From Paraburkholderia heleia NBRC 101817 (GTDB taxonomy: Bacteria > Pseudomonadota > Gammaproteobacteria > Burkholderiales > Burkholderiaceae), in the NCBI RefSeq assembly GCF_000739775.1, contig NZ_BBJH01000009.1:62001-126000 (forward strand): 64,000 nucleotides of DNA, read 5' to 3'. Position numbers and translations under genes: made by a program. Numbering within the stretch: position 1 is the stretch's first letter; the number at the start of each line of letters is the position of its first letter. This document shows positions 1-8,224 of this stretch, in pieces. The notes below the pieces were generated by a model. That model had not been told where the DNA came from. It ran no database searches and saw only the letters and a list, made by a program, of their open reading frames with translations.

Positions 1-187
1 CGATCCCGAACCGTTGCCGACGGACCATGTGGCGTGGGACGTGCCGAGACTCGTCGTCACGCCGCACATTTCGTGCGACTCGCCCGATTACAACCTGCGG
101 GTCCTCGAACTCTGGTTTGCAAATTTCGCGCGATTGCTGCGCGGCGAACCGCTGGGGAATATCGTCGATCGTTCACGCGGTTATTGA
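1..187 (+). CDS. D-isomer-specific 2-hydroxyacid dehydrogenase, C-terminal end (partial)
   Basis: The window opens inside this gene; the reading frame begins at base 2 and stops with TGA at 185-187, giving 61 codons. The peptide has the C-terminal signature of NAD(P)-dependent 2-hydroxyacid dehydrogenases of the glyoxylate/hydroxypyruvate reductase type: RLVVTPHIS, whose His is the family's general acid/base, followed by a helix and the closing segment LLRGEPLGNIVDRSRGY. The substrate cannot be told from this fragment. It lies on the plus strand, opposite to the small genes that follow. Family assignment is fairly sure; everything upstream is outside the window. Confidence 0.75.
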   Translation, partial: DPEPLPTDHVAWDVPRLVVTPHISCDSPDYNLRVLELWFANFARLLRGEPLGNIVDRSRGY

Positions 188-348
188 TCCGGCACACAGG
201 GCGCTATCGCGGGTGACCGACCCTGAGCCGTGGAGCGAGCTTGTCGCACAGTGGATTCGGAGCGCCATGAAGACTCGCGTGCCGCCGCCTGGTGTCTGCT
301 ATGAGCATCGACATGGCACTCGCTCTCTGAGGAGAGAGGCCGTAACCG

Positions 349-618
349 CTACGTTTTATCGGCACTGCCTTCCAGCGCCCATTCGCCATCCTGCGTGCGG
401 CGCAACACGCCTTGCAGATTCAGTGCATCTAGCTCGAGCGCTATTTTCCTGCCGTCCGTGCTGCCGAGCGCCTTCATCAGTTCCATGAAGAATAACGGAC
501 CCGCTGCCAGCGCGTCGCGCACGCTGCCAAAACGCTTGGCCACCGACGAAGCGGCGAAGAGTGGCGCGAAGGCGCGCCAATTTTTCAACTGTCTCGGTCC
601 GGCCAGCCAGATCCCCAA
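349..618 (-). CDS. Small hypothetical protein, possibly a 3' fragment
   Basis: An 89-codon frame whose only early start is TTG at 616-618; an in-frame TAA lies just four codons upstream, and ATG codons occur only at about residues 45 and 48. The product is hydrophobic/aromatic at the N-terminus (GIWLAGPRQLKNWRAF) and has a charged C-terminal half (STDGRKIALELDALNLQG) resembling a short helical regulatory or adaptor segment. I do not recognise a family. No Shine-Dalgarno sequence is evident before TTG, so it may be the remaining 3' end of a longer gene. A bidirectional terminator lies about 50 bases upstream, so it is not simply co-transcribed with the next gene pair. Confidence 0.35.
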   Translation of the reverse strand: MGIWLAGPRQLKNWRAFAPLFAASSVAKRFGSVRDALAAGPLFFMELMKALGSTDGRKIALELDALNLQGVLRRTQDGEWALEGSADKT

Positions 619-664
619 ACCGCCAAATTACGCCACTTATGACAGTAACGCTGGGCTTTCCCGC

Positions 665-696
665 AACAAAACGCCACCTTGCGGTGGCATTTTGTT
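665..696. terminator. Near-perfect bidirectional intrinsic terminator
   Basis: A 14-bp stem (665-678 pairs with 683-696, one C/A mismatch) closes a TTGC tetraloop. The core GCCACC/GGTGGC is flanked by AAAA and TTTT tracts, so either strand gives a GC stem followed by a U-run. It lies 24 bases after the stop of the minus-strand gene pair 720-1441 and most plausibly ends that transcript. Confidence 0.7.
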
Positions 697-719
697 CGGC
701 CGAAAGAATATCGAACCGC

Positions 720-977
720 TTACGATTCTGAGTTCTCAGTGCGCCTTGACCGGACTCGTACCGTCGCGCGATACGTCTCGCGGGCGTTGTTCCCCGCAAG
801 TGCGCCGCTCTCGGCCGCAGCCTCGGTACGCTGAACGAGCGCGGCGACCCCGCGTTTTTGCAGCGCAATCAACTTCGGGCGAAGCTTGCTAGATGCGTTC
901 AAAGCCACAAAAAGCTCCTTCATCAGATGCCGGGCGGGTAACACAGCGAAATGTTGCCCCCAATTCGCCGCGCTCAA
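720..977 (-). CDS. Small basic hypothetical protein
   Basis: An 85-aa frame whose ATG (975-977) overlaps the TGA of the upstream gene 974-1441 as ATGA, a strong sign of translational coupling, and which is followed by a good terminator at 665-696. The protein is basic and helix-rich with no cysteine pairs, signal peptide or membrane segment (MSAANWGQHFAVLPARHLMK at the start; an Arg-rich tail). I do not recognise a family. A coupled pair of small unknown genes could be a toxin/immunity or DNA-linked pair, but nothing in the residues supports one choice. The coupling is the main reason to call it a gene. Confidence 0.42.
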   Translation of the reverse strand: MSAANWGQHFAVLPARHLMKELFVALNASSKLRPKLIALQKRGVAALVQRTEAAAESGALAGNNARETYRATVRVRSRRTENSES

Positions 978-1441
978 TTTCGCGCCAGCCTATTACATAA
1001 CGCGTCCAGTTTCCCAGTCTGAGGCATGTAGAAGTATTGGTCCGTCGCCGGGAAGGCGTCGGCGTGCGCCAGCAGCGCCATACCGAGCGCCTCGCTGAAC
1101 TGCCAGATCTTCGTGGGATCCGGCGGCGGCCATTTGTCCGGGTAAGACATGGTCTCTCGGTCCGCCTCGGCGCGAAAGAATTTGACCAGCCGTGAATCCG
1201 GGGCTGGCACAAAGCCTCCGTTCCAGGCGGCGGCGGTCTCCCTCACAAACTGCTCGTCCTGTCCCGCGTAGATCTTCACATCAGCGAGAAAAACAAAGTG
1301 CCGGGTCCCGTCAAAGTCGATTCCGCTAGCCTCAACGGTCGGGTCGAGCTGAGTCGGCCCAGCGATTCGCAATATTCGGGGGCCACCGGCATCCAGCGGG
1401 AAAAGCGCGGCGAGCAGGGCGTCGCTCACGTATTCGATCAT
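974..1441 (-). CDS. Hypothetical protein, 155 aa
   Basis: A complete frame with ATG at 1439-1441 and GGAG about 11 bases upstream. The product looks like a soluble globular protein: a hydrophobic N-terminal helix, an alternating strand segment around residues 22-60 (HFVFLADVKIY) and a Pro/Trp-rich middle (YPDKWPPPDPTKIWQF). There is no signal peptide or recognisable catalytic motif. Its stop overlaps the start of 720-977. Codon usage with G/C third positions fits a real gene. Function unknown. Confidence 0.6.
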   Translation of the reverse strand: MIEYVSDALLAALFPLDAGGPRILRIAGPTQLDPTVEASGIDFDGTRHFVFLADVKIYAGQDEQFVRETAAAWNGGFVPAPDSRLVKFFRAEADRETMSYPDKWPPPDPTKIWQFSEALGMALLAHADAFPATDQYFYMPQTGKLDALCNRLARN

Positions 1442-1791
1442 AGACTGCTTGCTCCACTAACGGGTCACGTCGATTTTCGCATTGTGGGCGGCGAGTCAAG
1501 CGGCCACAGTCAAGCCAAGGTTGCCTCAAGGCCCGGGCGCATCGGACTTTGCAATATGCCATAACAGCGTATCCACGATTTCCGGGGCCGCTGCATGGAA
1601 GTATGGGTACGATTATGGGTATGTGACGGTTCGTCGAGGTGGGAGTCATACCTGGCGGCGCTTTCCGGGCGGGAGTTGTAGTTTGCCGCCTTCCGCCCCA
1701 TGGGCCTTTCGGGCCATTCCGGCTTTTTCTCTGCTGATGTCCTGTAGCGCGCTGATTTTAAGGTGAATTATGGGTAATGACGTGCTCGCGG
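1442..1791. other. 350-base stretch without a supported gene
   Basis: All six frames are broken or look like shadows. It separates the small unknown genes from the truncated sulfonate monooxygenase stump and ends exactly where similarity to that protein stops, so it probably contains a deletion or insertion junction. No terminal inverted repeats, tRNA or integrase motif could be supported. Confidence 0.45.
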
Positions 1792-1884
1792 CTACCCGTT
1801 GGTCGGCGCACGGCCGAAATCGGACTTGCCAAGATAGCGCGTATCGCCGGAAGTCGGCAGAAACCAGAAAATATCGAGACTCAT
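1792..1884 (-). pseudogene. 5' stump of an SsuD/SfnG-like FMN-dependent sulfonate monooxygenase gene
   Basis: A 30-codon frame starting ATG at 1882-1884 and ending TAG at 1792-1794. MSLDIFWFLPTSGDTRYLGK is very like the N-terminus of alkanesulfonate monooxygenase SsuD and relatives, which begin MSLNxFWFLPTHGDxxYLG and run to about 380 residues. The remaining 90% is absent, and the downstream DNA does not resume similarity in any frame I checked. Its ATG overlaps the stop of the upstream monooxygenase gene as ATGA, so it was once the last cistron of the sulfur operon. It is interpreted as a truncated, non-functional remnant. Confidence 0.72.
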
Positions 1885-3311
1885 GAATGCTCCTTCGCGA
1901 GGCGTTCGTGGACGCCCTTTTGATCGGTCGTATCGTTGGATGGGTTCGCCGGGGCAGGGCGGCGGAAGGCTGCAGCCGCATGCCGCTCTGGCAGATGATC
2001 GCCCTCGCCGAAAAATCGCTGGCGCAGCGTACCGTCGGCGTACGCGGTCTTGTAGAGGCCACGGCTTTGCAATTCGGGCACGACGAGATCGATGAAATCC
2101 TCATAGCTCTCGGGCACCACCGTGCGGCTCAGATTGAAACCGTCGATACCCGTCTCGTCGATCCATGCTTCCAGCTCGTCCGCCACCTGCGCGGCACTGC
2201 CCACAATCGCGGGATAGCGTCCGCCGAGCTCGAACATCTCGAGCAGCTTGCGGCGCGTCCAGCCATGCTGTTTCGCCGTGCGCGTGGCCGACTCGATGGC
2301 ATTGCCAGGCGTGTAGTCGACCGGCGAGTCGAGATCGTATTGCGAATAGTCGATGCCCGTGCTCGCCGCAAAATGTGCGAGCCCGGCTTCGCGGCTCGCG
2401 TAGTGCAGATAGTCGGCGTATTTCTCGCGCGCTTCGTGTTCGGTCTTCCCGGCCACGACGGCGGTGCCCGCGAAGACCTTGACGTCGTCGGGACGGCGTC
2501 CCGCCTGCGCGAGCTGTTCGCGCAGGGTCTGCACCGTTTCGCGCGCGACCTTGCGGTTCGGCGGCGAGATGAATACGCATTCGGCGTGACGCGCGGCAAA
2601 GCGCTGGCCGCGTCCGGAACTGCCCGCCTGGAACAGGACGGGCGTGCGCTGCGGCGACGGCTCGGCAAGGTGATAGCCGTCGACGTTGTAGTAGCGTCCC
2701 GCATGTCGAACCGCATGCACTTTGGCTGGGTCCGCGTACACGCGCGCTGCCTTGTCGCGCCGCACGGCGCCTGCCTCCCAACTGCCTTCCCACAGCTTGT
2801 AGAGCACATCGAGATACTCATCCGCGCGCTCGTAGCGCTCGTCGTGCGCTAGCTGTCCGGTCCGGCCCATCGCACGCGCCGCGCTGTCGAGGTAACCGGT
2901 GACGATATTCCAGCCGATGCGTCCTTGCGTCAGATGATCGAGGGTCGAGAAGCGGCGCGCGAGCAGATAGGGCTGCTCGTATGTGAGATTGACAGTGACG
3001 CCAAAGCCGAGATGTTCGGTGACGGCGGCCATCGCCGAGACCAGTAGCAGTGGATCGTTGACGGGCAACTGGATCGACTCGCGCAAGGTCACGTCGACGT
3101 TGTGCTGATAGACGTCGTACACACCGACGATATCGGCGAGAAACAGTCCATCGAACAGGCCACGTTCCAGCGTGCGGGCAAGATCGGTCCAGTACGGCAA
3201 CTGACGATAATCAGCCGAGCGGTCGCGCGGATGCGTCCACAAGCCGTGATTGATATGACCCACGCAGTTCATGTTGAACGCATTGAGCAAAATCTGTTTT
3301 CTTGCCATCAC
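1881..3311 (-). CDS. FMN-dependent monooxygenase, NtaA/SnaA/DszA family
   Basis: A 476-aa bacterial-luciferase-like two-component flavin monooxygenase of the nitrilotriacetate/pristinamycin/dibenzothiophene-sulfone group (usual length 440-480). Recognisable segments are KQILLNAFNMNCVGHINHGLW near the N-terminus, DGLFLADIVGVYD, HLTQGRIGWNIVTGYLDSAA (FMN-binding region near residue 130-150) and SPQRTPVLFQAGSSGRG. These enzymes use FMNH2 from a partner reductase to oxidise C-S or C-N bonds; no reductase gene is in this cluster. The start overlaps the stop of the SfnB-like gene 3308-4570 (ATGA), and its own stop overlaps the SsuD stump. The sulfur-scavenging role is inferred from neighbours; the substrate is unknown. 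Confidence 0.88.
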   Translation of the reverse strand: MMARKQILLNAFNMNCVGHINHGLWTHPRDRSADYRQLPYWTDLARTLERGLFDGLFLADIVGVYDVYQHNVDVTLRESIQLPVNDPLLLVSAMAAVTEHLGFGVTVNLTYEQPYLLARRFSTLDHLTQGRIGWNIVTGYLDSAARAMGRTGQLAHDERYERADEYLDVLYKLWEGSWEAGAVRRDKAARVYADPAKVHAVRHAGRYYNVDGYHLAEPSPQRTPVLFQAGSSGRGQRFAARHAECVFISPPNRKVARETVQTLREQLAQAGRRPDDVKVFAGTAVVAGKTEHEAREKYADYLHYASREAGLAHFAASTGIDYSQYDLDSPVDYTPGNAIESATRTAKQHGWTRRKLLEMFELGGRYPAIVGSAAQVADELEAWIDETGIDGFNLSRTVVPESYEDFIDLVVPELQSRGLYKTAYADGTLRQRFFGEGDHLPERHAAAAFRRPAPANPSNDTTDQKGVHERLAKEHS

Positions 3312-4570
3312 AAGGCTCCGTGCCGCGGCGGCAGCTTGTCGTTGAGGTAGAAGTTGCCCACCGCGTGATACTTCCAGCGCACGGGATCATGCAGCGTGTG
3401 CGTGCGGGCGTTGCGCCAGAAGCGGTCGAGGCCGAGTCCGTCGAGTGTCGCGGACGTGCCTGCCAGTTCGAACAGCCGCGAGCCCGCGTCGAGCGAGATG
3501 GTCGTGCTGAGTGCGCGCGCCTGCGCGACAGCGACCGACGCCTGTGCCACCGAACGCTCCGTCGGCTCGGCCTGCGCCGCATCGACAAACCGTCCCGCAC
3601 GGCGCAGCAACGCCTCGGCTGCGCGCAGGCGCACGGCCAGATCGCCGAACTGCGTGATGGTCAGCGGATCGTCGGCGGCGCGGTCAACCCTTGCGTCGAT
3701 CCAGGGCCGCGCGTGCTCGCGCACGAAGTCCAACGCGGCGTGGAACGCGCCGCGCGCCTGCCCGAGATCGATTGCGGCATGCATGATCTGCGCGAGGGGT
3801 CCGATGGTCGTCGGACGTTCGAACGAAGCCTGAAACGGCACGACCCATTCCGGTTCGACGTGCACATGGCTGAACCGAACCGAGCCGCTGCCTGTGACCC
3901 GCTGGCCGAAGCCGTCCCAGTCGTCGATCACGTCGACGCCTTGCGCATCGCGCGGCACGAACGCAAGGTAGGTCAGGTCGTGTCCGCGCTCTTCCGTGAT
4001 CACGAGGGTAGGAATCCAGTGCGCGTAGAGTGCGCCCGTGCAATAGAACTTGCGCCCGTCGATATGCCAGCCCGCTGCCGTGCGCGTCAGTCTCGTACGG
4101 CGCCGGAAATCCTTGTGGCCGGTTTCGGCCAGTGCGTTGCCGAAGCGCTCGCCTGCCAGTACCCGGTCGTAGAAGAAGCGCTGCTGCGCCTCGTTGCCGC
4201 CGACGCGCAGCACTTCGAGCGCATAGAAATGATTTTGCGGAATCTGGCCGAGCGAACCGTCGGCAGCCGAGACCGTCGCCGTCACTTCCGCGAGCGTGCC
4301 GCTGCTCACGCCCGCACCGCCGAATTCACGCGGCACGGTGATCGCCCACAGCCCGCTCGAGACGAACGCGTCGAGTTCGGCCCACGGCAGACGGCGTTCG
4401 CGGTCGCGTGCGGCGGCGTCGGCTGCGAAGGCTTCGGCGAGACGCCGTGCAACACGCAGTGCATGCGCATCGTCGAGGATCCGGTCGGGCGTGCGTGACG
4501 CACGCGATTCGGGCGGGGCACCGCGCGTCACCGCGCTGTCGCGCGTTTCTTCAGACAGATCGATAGTCAT
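3308..4570 (-). CDS. SfnB-like sulfur-acquisition oxidoreductase (acyl-CoA dehydrogenase fold), copy 1
   Basis: A 420-aa protein of the acyl-CoA-dehydrogenase-like flavin monooxygenase superfamily, close to SfnB of dimethyl-sulfone utilisation. Its landmarks are WAITVPREFGGAGV, GSLGQIPQNHFYALEVLR, the FAD/substrate region GRKFYCTGALYAHW and the C-terminal NARTHTLHDPVRWK typical of this subfamily rather than true acyl-CoA dehydrogenases. It probably uses reduced flavin to desulfurise an organosulfur compound. The gene sits three bases after its paralogue 4574-5824 and overlaps the following monooxygenase, so all are one transcript from the 5.9-kb promoter region. Family is confident; substrate unknown. 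Confidence 0.88.
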   Translation of the reverse strand: MTIDLSEETRDSAVTRGAPPESRASRTPDRILDDAHALRVARRLAEAFAADAAARDRERRLPWAELDAFVSSGLWAITVPREFGGAGVSSGTLAEVTATVSAADGSLGQIPQNHFYALEVLRVGGNEAQQRFFYDRVLAGERFGNALAETGHKDFRRRTRLTRTAAGWHIDGRKFYCTGALYAHWIPTLVITEERGHDLTYLAFVPRDAQGVDVIDDWDGFGQRVTGSGSVRFSHVHVEPEWVVPFQASFERPTTIGPLAQIMHAAIDLGQARGAFHAALDFVREHARPWIDARVDRAADDPLTITQFGDLAVRLRAAEALLRRAGRFVDAAQAEPTERSVAQASVAVAQARALSTTISLDAGSRLFELAGTSATLDGLGLDRFWRNARTHTLHDPVRWKYHAVGNFYLNDKLPPRHGAL

Positions 4571-4573
4571 GGT

Positions 4574-5824
4574 TCAGTTCCACGAATGCCGCGCAGGCAG
4601 CACGTGATTCAGGTGATAGTTGCCGAGTAGATGCAGCTTCCAGCGCACAGGGTCATGCAGCGTATGCGTGCGGGCATTGCGCCAGTGACGGTCGAGGTTG
4701 TGCGCGGCGCGCGTCGAAGCGGACCCGGCCAGTTCGAACAGCTTTTCGCTCGCATCGAGGGCGATGCGCGTGGTCAGCACTTTGGCCTCGGCAACGGCAA
4801 CCGACGCCCGCGCGCTGGCTTCGGCGTCGATCGGCGCGCCGGCGATCGCATCGAGCGTATGGCCCGTTTCCAGCAACACTTCGCGCGCAGCGTGCAGATC
4901 GATCTGCAAACGGCCGACGTCGGCGATGATGTAGGGATCGTCCGTAGCGCGATCCAGGCCGGAATCGATCCACGGTCTCGCGCGCTCGCGCACGAACGCG
5001 AGCGTATCGGCGACGGCTGCCTCGGCGATGCCCTGATCGATCGCGGCCTGGATCAACTGCGAGGTCGGACCGAACAGGCCGGGGCGGTCGGCGAGTTGCC
5101 AGATGGGCAGAACATCCTGTGGATCGATGCGGACGTCGTCGAAAATCACCGTGCCGCTGGCCGTGGTGCGCTGACCGAACGAGCGCCAGTCGTCGATCAC
5201 GCTCAGACCCGGCGCATCGCGCGGCACCCAGACCTGCACAGCGCGTCCTGCATCGTCCGTCGCGCGCGCCGGGACGCGATGCGCGAACAGCGCGCCCGTC
5301 GAATAGAAACGTTTGCCGTCGAGGCGCAAGCCGTCTGGCGTTTCGCGTAGACGGGTCGTGCCTTGCAGGATCGTCGACGATGTTGCAGAGCGGCGTTCCG
5401 GTCCCGCATTGCCGAGCCGGCGGCCGGCCAGCACTTCACCGTACAGGCGCGCTTTCTGCTCGTGCGTGCCGATTTCACGCAGCACACCCAGCACGCCGAA
5501 GTGATTTTGCGGAATCTGGCCGAGTGCGGGATCGGCAGCGCAGAGGATCACGAATACTTCGGCCAGTGTGGCGTAAGAGACATCCGCGCCGCCGTATTCG
5601 CGCGGCACGGTGATTGCACCGAGTCCGCTTTCGGACCACAGGTCAAGTTCTGGCCATGGCAGGATACGCTCGCGGTCGCGCTCCGATGCGCCTGCTGCAA
5701 AAGCCGCCGCCAGAGCGTGGGCGGCCGTGAGGGCGGCGGCATCGTCCGTGATGTGCTTCACGTGCGCAGGGTCCGGACTGCGCGGCAACTGTGTTGCGGC
5801 AGAGGAAGATTCGACAGTAGACAT
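4574..5824 (-). CDS. SfnB-like sulfur-acquisition oxidoreductase, copy 2 (first gene of the operon)
   Basis: A 416-aa paralogue of the neighbouring gene, sharing the same landmarks: GAITVPREYGGADVSYATLA, DPALGQIPQNHFG, GKRFYSTGALFAHR, SFGQRTTASGT and NARTHTLHDPVRWK. The two copies are clearly diverged rather than a recent duplication, suggesting different organosulfur substrates. It is the first cistron of the leftward operon and starts at ATG 5822-5824, divergent from the SsuA-like gene across a 471-base regulatory region. Membership of the SfnB branch is supported by the C-terminal motif and the context; the exact reaction is inferred. Confidence 0.87.
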   Translation of the reverse strand: MSTVESSSAATQLPRSPDPAHVKHITDDAAALTAAHALAAAFAAGASERDRERILPWPELDLWSESGLGAITVPREYGGADVSYATLAEVFVILCAADPALGQIPQNHFGVLGVLREIGTHEQKARLYGEVLAGRRLGNAGPERRSATSSTILQGTTRLRETPDGLRLDGKRFYSTGALFAHRVPARATDDAGRAVQVWVPRDAPGLSVIDDWRSFGQRTTASGTVIFDDVRIDPQDVLPIWQLADRPGLFGPTSQLIQAAIDQGIAEAAVADTLAFVRERARPWIDSGLDRATDDPYIIADVGRLQIDLHAAREVLLETGHTLDAIAGAPIDAEASARASVAVAEAKVLTTRIALDASEKLFELAGSASTRAAHNLDRHWRNARTHTLHDPVRWKLHLLGNYHLNHVLPARHSWN

Positions 5825-5902
5825 ATGGGCTCACACGAACTCGAAAAAGCCTTTCAAACCCCTCGCTCGCCACGCAGACGCCACGGCTCGTTTCGGGCAA
5901 GG

Positions 5903-5926
5903 CCAATCCTGTATTGGACCAGTCCA
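5903..5926. promoter_or_regulatory. Nested inverted repeats in the divergent sulfur promoter region
   Basis: The 471-base gap 5825-6295 separates the leftward monooxygenase operon from the rightward ssuA-like gene. Within it, CCAAT (5903-5907) pairs with ATTGG (5913-5917), directly followed and overlapped by TGGAC-CA-GTCCA (5915-5926). These sit about 80 bases before the leftward start, a plausible operator. I found no convincing sigma-54 -24/-12 element, although sfn genes in pseudomonads can use one. No gene was seen in the gap. Confidence 0.35.
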
Positions 5927-6295
5927 GACGAGCGAGTCCTACTATCGAATCTGGAATTGCTTATGACGGGTGCCGATTTTCGAATGACGCAGACGGCACT
6001 CGCCCGTGCGTCGTCGAACATCTGCACGGCGCGCGCTGCCAGCAGCCGCTGCTATCGAGTTCGACCGAGGACTTGCCATAGTGGCGCAAAACGTGCGGGT
6101 CCTTGCTAGCAGCCTGCGGTCGAGTGCTTGAATGCTTATACGGAATAATGCTTTGAATCCGGCTCAGCCGAAATTCAGGCACTAATTCTGGAATAGCGCC
6201 GGGACTGCTTTGATTCTGAACTTTAATTGGTTCGCAGATGCGACCGGCTTCGCTACATTGGCCGCTTACGTCACAAGCGATCATAAGGACAATCG

Positions 6296-7327
6296 ATGGC
6301 ATCGGTTCGAGGCTTTGCATTCTCAACACGGACGCGCCGCGCGCTCGTTCTGCGCCAGATCATGACGACGGCAGCCGCCGCGCTCGCGCTGTGCTACTTC
6401 GGCAGCACGCAGGCCGCGCCGCTCACCGAACTGAAGCTCGACTACGCGTATTACTCGCCGGAAAGCCTCGTGATCAAACGCAATGGCTGGCTCGAACAGG
6501 CGTTCGCCGCCGATCATACGCAGGTCAAGTGGGTACTGAGCCTTGGCAGCAATCGCGCGCTGGAGTATCTGAATAGCGGCGCTATCGACATCGGCTCGAC
6601 AGCCGGTCTCGCCGCAGTGCTTGGCAAGGCAAACGGCAATCCGATCCGTGCCGTCTATGTCTTTTCGCGCCCTGAATGGACGGCGCTCGTCGTCCGCAAG
6701 GACTCGCCCATCAAAAGCCTTACTGATCTGAGAGGCAAGAAGATCGCGGCGACCAAGGGCACTGATCCGTTCCTCTTCACGTTGCGCGCATTGCATACCG
6801 TGGGTCTGACGCGCGATGACGTTGAAATCGTCAATCTCCAGCATCCGGATGGGCGCACGGCGCTCGTGAACGGACAGGTGGATGCATGGGCCGGGCTCGA
6901 TCCGCATATGGCGGCAGCAGAAGTCGATAACGGTGCGCGCCTGCTATACCGCAACATCGACTTCAACACATGGGGTCTGCTCGACGCGCGTGAAGATTTC
7001 ATTCAGGCGCATCCGGACGCGCTGGCGCGTGTGTTGAAAGTCTATGAAAAAGCGCGTGGGTGGATTGCCGTACACCCCGACGATACGGCGAAGATCATCT
7101 CGGAGGAATCGAAAGTGTCGCTGGCAGTGGCGAAGTTGCAACTCAGCCGCAACGACTTCAGCCATCCGCAACCCGGCGCGCAGCAAGTTGCCGCGCTCAA
7201 GGCAGCCGCGCCAATTCTGGTCGACGAACAACTCGTAAAAAGCGGCACCGACCTGAATCAGGTCATCGACGCGCTGATCGATTCGAAGCTCGCCCAGCCC
7301 GTCATTGCGAGCAACGGCGCGCAATGA
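6296..7327 (+). CDS. ssuA: Sulfonate-type ABC transporter substrate-binding protein
   Basis: A 343-aa periplasmic binding protein of the SsuA/TauA/NMT1 class. An N-terminal export signal follows a twin-Arg-like basic stretch (RTRRALVLRQIM then a hydrophobic run to about residue 42, ending TQAAP). Binding-fold landmarks are KLDYAYYSPESLVIK, SNRALEYLNSGAIDIGSTAGLAA and VRKDSPIKSLTDLRGKKIAATKGTDP, all characteristic of aliphatic-sulfonate binders. AAGGA precedes the ATG by eight bases. It heads an SsuA-C-B operon divergent from the monooxygenases, so it probably imports their substrate. The sulfonate preference is a family inference. Confidence 0.87.
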   Translation: MASVRGFAFSTRTRRALVLRQIMTTAAAALALCYFGSTQAAPLTELKLDYAYYSPESLVIKRNGWLEQAFAADHTQVKWVLSLGSNRALEYLNSGAIDIGSTAGLAAVLGKANGNPIRAVYVFSRPEWTALVVRKDSPIKSLTDLRGKKIAATKGTDPFLFTLRALHTVGLTRDDVEIVNLQHPDGRTALVNGQVDAWAGLDPHMAAAEVDNGARLLYRNIDFNTWGLLDAREDFIQAHPDALARVLKVYEKARGWIAVHPDDTAKIISEESKVSLAVAKLQLSRNDFSHPQPGAQQVAALKAAAPILVDEQLVKSGTDLNQVIDALIDSKLAQPVIASNGAQ

Positions 7328-7357
7328 CGCGCGCGGCGACCCGTACAGGCATTCCCC

Positions 7358-8224
7358 ATGGCCGCCACTGAACGGACACTCGCGCTAGACACGCGCGACT
7401 CCTTGCCGGGTTCCACAAGCCAACGGCCACGGTCCAGGCGTCCACGCGACACACTGCGATGGTGGCGTTACGCAGGCTTTGCAGTGCCTGCCGTATTCCT
7501 CGCCGGGATCGAACTGCTGGTGCGCGGCGGTGTGCTGCCGGCGCATCTCGTGCCTGCGCCGAGCGCCATCATGCAGACGCTGTGGGATCTCGGCGGCGCA
7601 CGCGTGGCGCGGCATATCGGCGCCAGCGTCGCGCGCGTCTATGCCGGCTTCGCGCTCGGCTCGGTGCTCGCGTTGCTGATCGGCGCGGCCATGGGGCTGA
7701 GCCGCCGCGTCGACGCGCTGCTCGACCCGACGTTTCAGGCGCTGCGGGCGATTCCATCGCTGGCATGGGTGCCCATCCTGCTGCTCTGGATGGGTATCGA
7801 TGAAGCGCCGAAGATCATGCTCATCGCGATTGGTGCCTTCTTTCCGGTGCAATTGAGCGTCGTCGCGGGTATTCACGGCGTGGATCGCAAGCTGATCGAA
7901 TTCGGTGAACTCAACCGGCTGACGACGCGGGCGATGTTCACACGCATTCTGCTGCCCGCGTCGATGCCGCAGATTTTTACCGGTCTGCGCACGGGACTGA
8001 GTCTCGCGTGGATGTTCATGGTCGCGGCCGAACTGATCGCCGCGACGCGCGGTCTTGGCTATCTGCTCAGCGATGGCCGCGAGACGGGCAGGCCCGATCT
8101 CGTGTTTGGTGCGATCCTGTTGCTGGCGCTGCTCGGCAAACTGAGTGACGGTGCGTTCAAGCTGATTGAAACGCGCGCGCTGTCATGGCGGGATGCGCGC
8201 CATGTTTTGGGAGATACACAATGA
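7358..8224 (+). CDS. ssuC: Sulfonate-type ABC transporter permease
   Basis: A 288-aa inner-membrane permease with about six hydrophobic segments and the binding-protein-dependent permease (EAA-loop) region GELNRLTTRAMFTRILLPASMPQIFTGLRT near residue 185, matching SsuC/TauC. A cytoplasmic, basic N-terminus precedes the first helix (YAGFAVPAVFLAGIELLV). It follows ssuA by 30 bases and overlaps the ATPase start as ATGA at 8221-8224, so the three genes are one translationally coupled transport unit. Confidence 0.9.
   Translation: MAATERTLALDTRDSLPGSTSQRPRSRRPRDTLRWWRYAGFAVPAVFLAGIELLVRGGVLPAHLVPAPSAIMQTLWDLGGARVARHIGASVARVYAGFALGSVLALLIGAAMGLSRRVDALLDPTFQALRAIPSLAWVPILLLWMGIDEAPKIMLIAIGAFFPVQLSVVAGIHGVDRKLIEFGELNRLTTRAMFTRILLPASMPQIFTGLRTGLSLAWMFMVAAELIAATRGLGYLLSDGRETGRPDLVFGAILLLALLGKLSDGAFKLIETRALSWRDARHVLGDTQ

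Noticed and set aside
1646-2104. Possible integrase remnant beside the SsuD stump
   Set aside because: The translated piece DISREKAGMARKAHGAEGG superficially recalls tyrosine integrase N-termini, but no conserved residues or att-like repeat could be shown.
3302-4498. Long plus-strand open frame opposite the SfnB-like gene
   Set aside because: It is the antisense shadow of a clear gene; the translation is Arg/His-rich without domain signatures. The same applies to long antisense frames at 13157-13876, 13892-14911, 15726-16739, 19161-20294, 21697-22950, 30255-31499, 38763-40832, 47509-48693, 57297-58385 and 59624-60616.
5825-6295. Sigma-54 promoter for the sulfur operon
   Set aside because: The best match (TGGCGC-N5-GTGC) misses key -24/-12 bases, so I did not call it.
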